Shown: piece by piece, positions 1 through 5,023 of the stretch
Layout: each line of letters begins with the position of its first letter
How positions within the stretch are numbered: position 1 is the first letter of the stretch
NCBI GenBank assembly: GCA_913055965.1
Contig: CAJXKX010000204.1
Span: 1-5,023, forward strand
Source of the DNA: an uncultured Roseovarius sp.
Lineage (GTDB): Bacteria > Pseudomonadota > Alphaproteobacteria > Rhodobacterales > Rhodobacteraceae
Reading direction: 5' to 3'
Length of the DNA: 5,023 bases
The notes under the pieces: model-generated
Told to the model about the DNA's origin: nothing
What the model saw: the letters and a program-made list of their open reading frames with translations, nothing else
Databases searched by the model: none
Position numbers and translations under genes: made by a program

Positions 1-822
1 TTTGTTCCGGGCGTGTTCTCGGCCTTTGTCTACGGCGTGCTGATCATCGGGCTGGCGCTGACGATCAAGGGGTTCGGCCCGCCGGTGGGCGGCTTTACCT
101 GGCGCGAGCGGTTCACCGCGCTGCCGCCCGCCCTGCCCATCGTCTTCGTCGTGGTGACGATCATCTTCTTCGTCTACAACCCGTTCGGCGGCGATGCCTG
201 GGGCACGCCGACCGAGGGCGGCGCGATCGGGGCGTTCGTGGTGTTCCTGATGGCGCTGTATCGCGGCATGCGCTGGCCGGAACTGAAGGACGCGCTGCTG
301 GAAACGGCCAAGCTCTCGGTGATGATCTTTACCATCATCTGGGGCGTGCTGGTCTATGTACGCTTCCTCGGCTTCGCCGACCTGCCCTCGGCCTTTGCCG
401 ACTGGATCACCTCGCTCACCGTGTCGCCGATGCTGATCCTGATCTGCATCCTGCTGGCCTATGCCGTGCTGGGCATGTTCATGGACGCCATCGGCATGCT
501 GCTTCTGACGTTGCCGGTGGTCTATCCTGCGGTGATGGCGCTCAATGGCGGGGCCTATGTCAGCGCAGCCGACAGCACCTTCGGGATGTCCGGGCCGATG
601 TGCGCGATCTGGTTCGGGATTCTCGTGGTCAAGATGGCCGAGTTCTGTCTGATCACGCCCCCCATCGGGCTCAACTGTTTCGTGGTGGCGGGCGTGCGCC
701 CCGACCTCAGCGTGCAGGACGTGTTCCGGGGCGTCACGCCGTTCTTCATCGCCGACGCGGTGACCATCGCGCTGCTGGTCGCGTTCCCCGCCATCGTGCT
801 GTGGCTGCCCGGGCTGGCCTGA
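1..822 (+). CDS. TRAP transporter large permease, DctM type (5'-truncated by window edge)
   Basis: This is the C-terminal 273 residues of the large membrane subunit of a tripartite ATP-independent periplasmic (TRAP) transporter, which moves a solute, often an organic acid, across the inner membrane using an ion gradient and a periplasmic binding protein. The reading frame is open from base 1 to TGA at 820-822. Counting from base 1, family signatures are TPTEGGAIGAF (residues 69-79), MFMDAIGMLLLTLPVVYP (159-176) and FCLITPPIGLNCFVV (215-229). The chain is a series of hydrophobic helices, for example about 44-59, 104-123, 141-160, 201-213 and 246-268, and it ends in the usual Pro-containing tail (FPAIVLWLP). 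The family is usually about 430 residues or longer, so roughly the first third is missing. The small permease and binding-protein genes would be expected upstream. The substrate cannot be read from this part. A functional link to the flagellar genes is unlikely. The family call is firm. Confidence 0.93.
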   Translation, partial: FVPGVFSAFVYGVLIIGLALTIKGFGPPVGGFTWRERFTALPPALPIVFVVVTIIFFVYNPFGGDAWGTPTEGGAIGAFVVFLMALYRGMRWPELKDALLETAKLSVMIFTIIWGVLVYVRFLGFADLPSAFADWITSLTVSPMLILICILLAYAVLGMFMDAIGMLLLTLPVVYPAVMALNGGAYVSAADSTFGMSGPMCAIWFGILVVKMAEFCLITPPIGLNCFVVAGVRPDLSVQDVFRGVTPFFIADAVTIALLVAFPAIVLWLPGLA

Positions 823-846
823 GCCGGACCGTTAAAACTTGACGTG

Positions 847-861
847 TTAACAGCCTGTTAA
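847..861. promoter_or_regulatory. Putative CtrA-type operator upstream of motB (TTAA-N7-TTAA palindrome)
   Basis: TTAACAGCCTGTTAA is a perfect inverted repeat: 7-bp arms around a central C. It also fits the alphaproteobacterial CtrA consensus TTAA-N7-TTAA, and the minus strand gives the fuller TTAA-N7-TTAAC. It ends 48 bp before the motB ATG. A further TTAA lies at 832-835 but at 11-bp spacing, so it is not part of a canonical pair with this site. A weak TGCTAG at 871-876 could be a -10 element 9 bp downstream. CtrA control of flagellar genes is established in several Rhodobacterales. That CtrA binds here is inference. The unusually perfect symmetry would also suit a dimeric repressor. Confidence 0.6.
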
Positions 862-909
862 AGGCACGCGTGCTAGGCCTTGCACCGGGTGAGAAACAGG
901 TGGTGAGTC

Positions 910-1761
910 ATGGACGCGCGCAGCAATGCGGCGCCGGTCATCATCAAACGAAAGAAGGTCGCGGACGGCGGCGGGCACCATGGCGGCGCGTGGAAGGTGG
1001 CGTATGCCGACTTCGTGACCGCGATGATGGCCTTCTTTCTGCTGATGTGGCTTCTGGGCGCGACAACCGAAAAGCAACGCAAGGGCATCGCGGATTACTT
1101 CAGCCCGACCGTGCCGATCAACCGGGTGTCAGGTGGCGGCAGCGGCGCGTTCGGTGGCGATACCGTCTTTTCCGAGCAGAGCCTCGCCCAGAGCGGTACC
1201 GGCGCTTCCAGCCTCCACAGCACGCAGAGCCACCAGGCGCGCGGCGATCTCGGGGCGATGCCGGGGGGCGCGAACGCCGAAACGAACGAAGCCGACGCCG
1301 CCGCGTTCACCGAGATCGACGAGCGGCTGCGCGGGCGCAGCGGCGAGAGCATCGTCTCCGACGGGCTGCTGCGCCACATCGTGACGCGGGTCTCCGACGA
1401 GGGGCTGATCATCGAGATATTCGACGTGGGCGACGCGGCGCTCTTCCTGCCCGGCGACAGCGCACCGACCGAGACGCTGCGCGAGATCGCGGCGCTGCTC
1501 GCATCGGTGGCCGTGCCGGTCACCAATGACATCGCCATCGCGGGGCATACGCGCGCACGCCCCGTGACCCTTGCCGACAACCCGGTCTGGGACCTGTCGA
1601 GCGCGCGCGCCAACCGGATGCGCCTGCTGCTCGAGGAGGCGGGGCTCGCACGCCCGCGCATCCGCCGCCTGACCGGCCATGCCGACCGGTCACCGGCGGT
1701 GGCGGACCCGATGTCGACGCGCAACAACCGGTTGGAGGTGACATTCCTGCGATCCGGCTGA
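910..1761 (+). CDS. motB: Flagellar motor stator protein MotB
   Basis: MotB is the inner-membrane stator subunit that forms the ion channel with MotA and clamps the stator to peptidoglycan. The 283-residue product has a basic cytoplasmic N-terminus (residues 1-27), a signature membrane helix at about 28-50 (WKVAYADFVTAMMAFFLLMWL) with the channel aspartate at Asp34 (equivalent to E. coli Asp32), a plug-like amphipathic segment at about 52-66, a Gly/Ser/Ala-rich periplasmic linker (about 72-130), and an OmpA/MotB peptidoglycan-binding domain (about 150-280) with GHTRARP (212-218), WDLSSARA (227-234) and RNNRLEV (271-277). The usual GHTD aspartate is Arg215 here, while the motif arginine (Arg233) is kept. 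The ATG at 910 is preceded by AGGTGG (898-903) and by an in-frame TGA at 904-906, which rules out an upstream start. MotA is not adjacent. A promoter of its own is likely in the 87-bp gap upstream. The ion used (H+ or Na+) is not decided from sequence. Confidence 0.95.
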   Translation: MDARSNAAPVIIKRKKVADGGGHHGGAWKVAYADFVTAMMAFFLLMWLLGATTEKQRKGIADYFSPTVPINRVSGGGSGAFGGDTVFSEQSLAQSGTGASSLHSTQSHQARGDLGAMPGGANAETNEADAAAFTEIDERLRGRSGESIVSDGLLRHIVTRVSDEGLIIEIFDVGDAALFLPGDSAPTETLREIAALLASVAVPVTNDIAIAGHTRARPVTLADNPVWDLSSARANRMRLLLEEAGLARPRIRRLTGHADRSPAVADPMSTRNNRLEVTFLRSG

Positions 1762-1781
1762 AAACCGGAAAACCGAGGCGA

Positions 1782-1796
1782 TTAGCGCCCTGTTAA
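1782..1796. promoter_or_regulatory. Putative degenerate CtrA-type site upstream of flgE
   Basis: TTAGCGCCCTGTTAA has the form TTAG-N7-TTAA, one base away from the CtrA consensus, with the same 7-bp spacing as the site before motB. The right half, CCTGTTAA, is identical to the motB site, and both are followed by a similar GGCA/CGCG stretch. It ends 57 bp before the chosen flgE ATG, and a weak CCTATG at 1806-1811 could act as a -10 element at nearly the same offset as in the motB gap. The shared layout suggests that flgE (and flgK-flgL) has its own promoter besides read-through from motB. Binding is inferred. Confidence 0.5.
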
Positions 1797-1840
1797 GGCA
1801 ACGCGCCTATGACGGTATCGAGACGGTGCTCGATCCAGTT

Positions 1841-1846
1841 GAAAGG
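1841..1846 (+). promoter_or_regulatory. Ribosome binding site deciding the flgE start
   Basis: GAAAGG lies 7 bases before the ATG at 1854. It supports that start over the in-frame ATG at 1809, which overlaps the promoter-like region and would add 15 residues with no counterpart in the FlgE N-terminal domain. Confidence 0.65.
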
Positions 1847-1853
1847 CGTGTCC

Positions 1854-3155
1854 ATGACGATTTCCTCCTCCCTCAATGCCAGCGTGGCGGGGCTCAATGC
1901 CAACGCGTCCCGGCTCGCCGCGATTTCCGACAACATCGCCAATGCCTCGACCTTCGGGTATCGCCGGGTCGAGACGAGCTTTGATTCGCTCGTGGTGCGC
2001 GGCAATAGCGGGAATTACGCCGCAGGCGGCGTGCGCCCGACGACCGAGCGGCTGATCGACCAGGGCGGCTCGCTCCTCACCACCGAGAACCCCACCGATC
2101 TCGCGGTGCGCGGGCGCGGGTTCATCCCGGTCGCGGCCAGCAGCCAGATCGCGGTCGCCAACGGCAGCCCGCAGATGCTGCTGACGACCACCGGTTCGTT
2201 CCGCACCGACGCGGACGGGCGGCTTGTCACCGCGTCGGGGCTCACGCTGCTGGGCTGGCCCGCGGGGCCTGACGGCAGCGTCCCGGCCTTTCCCCGTGAC
2301 ACCAGCGACGGGCTGGTGCCGGTGCAGGTCAATGTCAACCAGCTGACCGGCGAGCCCACCACGGCGATCACCCTGGGCGTCAACCTGCCCGCGACCGAGA
2401 CCGAGGCGGGCGGCACAGGCGCGCCGCAAGAGCTTTCGATCGAGTATTTCGACAATCTCGGGCGGTCCGAGACGATCCTCGCCTCCTTTGCGCCGCAGGT
2501 CCCGGCCAGCGGAACCTCCAACCTCTGGACCATGACCTTGCGCGATTCGGCGAGCGGCAATGCCATCATCGGCGAGTACAGGCTCGAATTCGACGATTCA
2601 CGCGCCGCGGGCGGGACGTTGCTCGACGCCACCGCGATCACCGGCGGCCCCTACGACCCGGCCACCGGACGCCTGATCGCCACCGTCAACGGCGGCCCCG
2701 TCGAGATCAGCATCGGCCGCCCCGGCACCTCCGAGGGGCTGACGCAGCTGTCCGACAGCTTTGCGCCGCTCTCGATCTCCAAGGACGGATCGCCGGTCGG
2801 CAACATGGTCTCGGTCGAGGTCGATGCCAACGGGTTCGTCCATGCCAGCTTCGACACCGGCGTGACGCGGACGATCTTTCAGGTCCCGCTCGTCGATCTG
2901 CCCAACCCGAGCGGCATGGTCGCGCTCGACCGCCAGACCTATCGCCCCTCGATCGACAGCGGCAGCTTCTTCCTCTGGGATGCCGGGGACGGGCCGACCG
3001 GCGATCTGGTGTCCTTCGCCCGGCAGGAATCGGCCACCGACGTGGCGCGCGAACTGACCGACATGATCCAGACCCAGCGCGCCTATTCCTCGAACGCGCG
3101 GGTGATCCAGACCGTCGACGAGATGCTGCAGGAAACCACCAACATCATCCGCTGA
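1854..3155 (+). CDS. flgE: Flagellar hook protein FlgE
   Basis: FlgE polymerises into the hook, the universal joint between rod and filament, after export by the flagellar type III secretion system. The 433-residue product has the axial-protein N-terminal segment (residues 1-40: MTISSSLNAS, then SDNIANASTFGYRR), the DLAVRGRGF motif of the basal body/hook core (about 82-90), a variable middle domain with the hook motif LSIEYFDNLGRSET (about 194-207), and the C-terminal coiled-coil motif TDMIQTQRAYSSNARVIQT followed by DEMLQ (about 402-426). Length is normal for an alphaproteobacterial FlgE. An ATG at 1809 would extend it by 15 residues (starting MTVSRR), but homologous axial proteins begin at the MTISSSLNAS position, and GAAAGG precedes the ATG at 1854, so that start is chosen. 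No signal peptide is seen, as expected for type III export. It follows motB after 92 bp and precedes flgK by 29 bp. FlgF or FlgG are the nearest alternatives, but the large middle domain and the flgK-flgL neighbours favour FlgE. Confidence 0.92.
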   Translation: MTISSSLNASVAGLNANASRLAAISDNIANASTFGYRRVETSFDSLVVRGNSGNYAAGGVRPTTERLIDQGGSLLTTENPTDLAVRGRGFIPVAASSQIAVANGSPQMLLTTTGSFRTDADGRLVTASGLTLLGWPAGPDGSVPAFPRDTSDGLVPVQVNVNQLTGEPTTAITLGVNLPATETEAGGTGAPQELSIEYFDNLGRSETILASFAPQVPASGTSNLWTMTLRDSASGNAIIGEYRLEFDDSRAAGGTLLDATAITGGPYDPATGRLIATVNGGPVEISIGRPGTSEGLTQLSDSFAPLSISKDGSPVGNMVSVEVDANGFVHASFDTGVTRTIFQVPLVDLPNPSGMVALDRQTYRPSIDSGSFFLWDAGDGPTGDLVSFARQESATDVARELTDMIQTQRAYSSNARVIQTVDEMLQETTNIIR

Positions 3156-3170
3156 TCCCCGCGCCCCGTT

Positions 3171-3176
3171 AAAGGA
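3171..3176 (+). promoter_or_regulatory. Ribosome binding site of flgK, overlapping a TTAA half-site
   Basis: AAAGGA ends 8 bases before the flgK ATG at 3185 and is a good Shine-Dalgarno match. It overlaps a lone TTAA at 3169-3172. There is no partner TTAA 7 bp upstream, so this is best read as a translation signal and not as another promoter. flgK is probably transcribed with flgE. Confidence 0.6.
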
Positions 3177-3184
3177 CAGGCCTC

Positions 3185-4606
3185 ATGTCGATCTCTGCCG
3201 CCTTCCAGAACGCCCTGAGCGGGCTCGGCGCGAACGCCCGGATGACCGATGTGATCGCCGGGAATCTCGCCAACGCGCTCACCCCCGGCCACGCCCTGCG
3301 CGAGCTTGGCCTCGCGGCACAGGGCACGCGCGGCGGCGTGGCGGTCACCGGCGTGACACGCAGCATCGATCCGGTGCTGATCGCCGATCGCAGGCTGGCC
3401 GACAGCGCCCTTGCGGGGTCGCAGACCCGCACCGCCTTCGCCATCGCGGTCGAGCGTGCCCTCGGCCTGCCCGGGGATGGCGGCAGCCTCACCGACCGGG
3501 TGGCGGATTTCGAGGCGGCGATCGCCGCCGCTTCCGCCCGCCCGGAAGACGATACCCGGCTCGAGGCGGTGCTGGGCGCAGCGGGCGCGCTCGCCGCGGG
3601 TGTGAACCGGGCCGCGGACGAGATCGAGAGCCTGCGCAGCCGCGCCGATGCCGATATCGCCGCCGCGGTCGACAGGCTCGGGACCGGCCTCGCGGAGGTG
3701 GCCGAGATCAATGCGCGCATCGTTTCCGCGCGCGCGACAGGCCACGAGACCGCCGCTCTCGAAGATCGGCGCCAGCAGGCGATCGACGCGATCGCGGACC
3801 TCGTCCCCGTCAGGCAACTCGCGCGCGACCGCGGTGCCGTCGCGCTGGTCACGACCGGCGGCGCGGTCCTGCTCGACGGGCGCGCGGCGCAGATCGGCTT
3901 TGCGCCGACAGCGCCGGTGACCGCGCAGATGACGCTTGAAAACGGCGGGCTCTCAGGGCCGAGCCTCAACGGCCGCCCCGTCCCGACCGGTGCCGACGGG
4001 CCGCTCGCGGGCGGGCGGCTCGCCGCGCTCTTCGACACGCGCGACGCGCTCGGCCCCGAGGTGCTGCGCGGGCTCGACAGCTTTGCGCGCGACCTGATCG
4101 GACGCACCGAGCGCCTGACGCCGCCGCCATCGCCGGGGCTCTTCACCGATGCCGGGGCCCGGTTCGACCCGGCACAGGAGACCGGGCTTGCGGGGCGGCT
4201 CGCGGTGGGTGCGGCCGTCGATCCGTCGGCGGGCGGCGCACTCTTCCGGCTGCGCACGGGGCCGGATGCCGCCCTCCCCTCGGCCGTGGCGCAGGCCCCC
4301 TATCTCGCGGCCCTCGGGCCTGCGCTCTCGGCACAGGAGGCCACGCTGCCGAACGAGGCGCCGCGCGATCTCTCGAGCCATGCCGCCCGGCTGTCGAGCC
4401 GCGCGGCACAGGCGCGCCTGACGGCCGAATCCGCGCAGAGCTTTGCCGCCGGGCAGGCCGGGGAACTGCGCGAGATGGAACTGCGCCGCGGCGTGGACAG
4501 CGATGCCGAACTGCAGCGCCTGATCCTCGTGGAACAGGCCTTTTCGGCCAATGCCCGCATGATCCAGACGCTCGACGACATGATGCAAACCCTGCTGAGG
4601 ATATGA
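3185..4606 (+). CDS. flgK: Flagellar hook-associated protein FlgK (HAP1)
   Basis: FlgK forms the first hook-filament junction ring at the distal end of the hook and is exported by the flagellar type III system. The 473-residue product has the N-terminal axial motif (residues 1-40), where LANALTPGHALRE (28-40) corresponds to the usual NIANANTPGYSRQ. A long Ala/Arg-rich helical region (about 70-205) contains EINARIVSARATGHETAALEDRRQQAID (174-201), characteristic of FlgK. This is followed by GGAVLLDG (225-232) and the GGRLAALFDTRD segment (277-287). The C-terminal motif LVEQAFSANARMIQT with LDDMM (448-467) matches that of FlgE. It is shorter than enterobacterial FlgK (about 547 residues) but in the range I expect for Rhodobacterales. 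The conserved Tyr of TPGY is His35. The stop at 4604-4606 lies one base before the flgL start, which suggests translational coupling. Product assignment is supported by both motifs and position. Confidence 0.93.
   Translation: MSISAAFQNALSGLGANARMTDVIAGNLANALTPGHALRELGLAAQGTRGGVAVTGVTRSIDPVLIADRRLADSALAGSQTRTAFAIAVERALGLPGDGGSLTDRVADFEAAIAAASARPEDDTRLEAVLGAAGALAAGVNRAADEIESLRSRADADIAAAVDRLGTGLAEVAEINARIVSARATGHETAALEDRRQQAIDAIADLVPVRQLARDRGAVALVTTGGAVLLDGRAAQIGFAPTAPVTAQMTLENGGLSGPSLNGRPVPTGADGPLAGGRLAALFDTRDALGPEVLRGLDSFARDLIGRTERLTPPPSPGLFTDAGARFDPAQETGLAGRLAVGAAVDPSAGGALFRLRTGPDAALPSAVAQAPYLAALGPALSAQEATLPNEAPRDLSSHAARLSSRAAQARLTAESAQSFAAGQAGELREMELRRGVDSDAELQRLILVEQAFSANARMIQTLDDMMQTLLRI
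4596..4601 (+). promoter_or_regulatory. Ribosome binding site of flgL inside the flgK 3' end
   Basis: TGAGGA within the last flgK codons lies 6 bases before the ATG at 4608. With only one base between the flgK stop and this ATG, it fixes the flgL start and points to coupled translation. Confidence 0.65.
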
Positions 4607-4607
4607 C

Positions 4608-5023
4608 ATGGCCCTGCAATCCATCGGTGATCTCGCCCAGAGCCTCGTGCTGCGCAGGCAGGGCACGGTTCTCGCCCGCGACATCGCGCGCCTGACGGGC
4701 GAGCTTGCCTCCGGGCGCACCGCCGATCCCGCGCGGACGCTGTCGGGCAACCTCCAGCCGCTCGCGGATATCGAGCACGCCCTGACGCTCGCGGGGGCGC
4801 ATCGAGAGGTGGCAAGGATCGCCGCGATGGATGCCGAGGTGATGCAGACGGCACTGGCCCGCGTGGAGCAAAGCGGCGGCGCGCTGGCCGAGGCGGCGCT
4901 GACCGCCTCGGGTGCCGGGGGCGCGATGCAGCCGGGCGCGCTCGCGCGCGCGGCGCAGGCCGCGCTGTCGGAGATGATCGGAGCGCTCAATACCGGCTCT
5001 GCGGGGCGCGCGCTCTTCGGCGG
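4608..5023 (+). CDS. flgL: Flagellar hook-associated protein FlgL (HAP3; 3'-truncated by window edge)
   Basis: FlgL is the second junction protein between hook and filament and is related to flagellin. The frame from ATG 4608 stays open to the window end (138 codons plus two bases), so the gene continues beyond it. Visible features are the flagellin-like helical N-terminus MALQSIGDLAQSLVLRRQ (residues 1-18), the RLTGELASGRTAD segment (28-40), matching the usual position of LxxELxSGxR in FlgL, a long helical stretch with PLADIEHALTL (51-61) and VMQTALARV (78-86), and NTGSAGRALFGG near the end, corresponding to the N..GRYLFSG motif where the two helices of the flagellin fold turn. Being directly downstream of flgK in the same direction strongly supports FlgL over a flagellin gene. 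Rhodobacterales FlgL is sometimes annotated simply as flagellin. The C-terminal half cannot be assessed. Confidence 0.9.
   Translation, partial: MALQSIGDLAQSLVLRRQGTVLARDIARLTGELASGRTADPARTLSGNLQPLADIEHALTLAGAHREVARIAAMDAEVMQTALARVEQSGGALAEAALTASGAGGAMQPGALARAAQAALSEMIGALNTGSAGRALFG

Noticed and set aside
809..827. GGCT/AGCC hairpin around the end of the transporter gene as a terminator
   Set aside because: Short imperfect stem and no U-rich tail; GC-rich DNA makes such pairs by chance.
839..844. TTGACG as a sigma-70 -35 box
   Set aside because: No acceptable -10 sequence lies 16-18 bp downstream; the nearest TGCTAG is 26 bp away.
863..884. Possible sigma-54 promoter (GGCAC followed by TTGCA) before motB
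   Set aside because: The GG to GC spacing does not match the strict -24/-12 arrangement; GGCAC and TTGCA are 12 bp apart where 5 is needed.
870..1529. Plus-strand 219-codon frame overlapping motB in another phase
   Set aside because: The product is Arg-rich and featureless, while the motB frame carries clear membrane and OmpA-like motifs.
1753..1769. Small inverted repeat TCCGG...CCGGA at the motB stop as a terminator
   Set aside because: Only 5 bp of stem with a 7-base loop and no following T tract; too weak to call.
3169..4257. Long minus-strand open frame (362 codons) opposite flgK
   Set aside because: It is antisense to a well-supported flgK, and its product is Ser/Ala/Arg/Pro-rich with no domain, as expected from the complement of GC-biased codons.
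3953..4990. Long minus-strand open frame (345 codons) opposite flgK and flgL
   Set aside because: It spans two real genes in antisense, has low-complexity Ala/Arg/Pro composition and no recognisable motif; it is a shadow of high-GC coding sequence.
1..5023. A novel defence, mobile or biosynthetic system
   Set aside because: All coding space is accounted for by one transporter gene and four standard flagellar genes; no repeats, insertion elements, tRNA-linked sites or compositional breaks were seen.

Overview
The window looks like a chromosomal segment from a GC-rich alphaproteobacterium, most likely Rhodobacterales (the Rhodobacter/Roseobacter group). This rests on very high GC with strong third-position GC bias, the gene order motB-flgE-flgK-flgL, the short alphaproteobacterial forms of FlgK and FlgL, and TTAA-N7-TTAA promoter elements of the kind bound by CtrA. 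The assignment comes from family recognition by eye, not from a database search. All genes are on the + strand.

Layout. Positions 1-822 hold the 3' part of a TRAP transporter large (DctM-type) permease gene, which starts before the window. An 87-bp gap (823-909) marks the change from transport to motility. It contains a perfect 15-bp palindrome at 847-861 that fits the CtrA consensus. motB follows (910-1761). A 92-bp gap (1762-1853) carries a one-mismatch version of the same element at 1782-1796. Next come flgE (1854-3155), a 29-bp gap, flgK (3185-4606) and, after a single base, flgL (4608 to beyond the window end). No gene-free stretch exceeds about 92 bp. No RNA gene, mobile element, CRISPR array or convincing terminator was seen.

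How the genes work together. MotB anchors the stator to peptidoglycan and forms the ion channel with MotA, which is not in the window. FlgE builds the hook, and FlgK and FlgL form the hook-filament junction. flgE-flgK-flgL are packed as a translationally linked unit in assembly order. The two intergenic elements suggest that motB and flgE each have a CtrA-type promoter, which fits the known control of flagella by CtrA in this group.

I do not see a previously undescribed system here; this is a well-conserved flagellar locus. The most useful observations are the clustering of every TTAA in the window into the intergenic gaps, the flgE start correction, and the replacement of the usual peptidoglycan-contacting Asp in the MotB OmpA-like domain.
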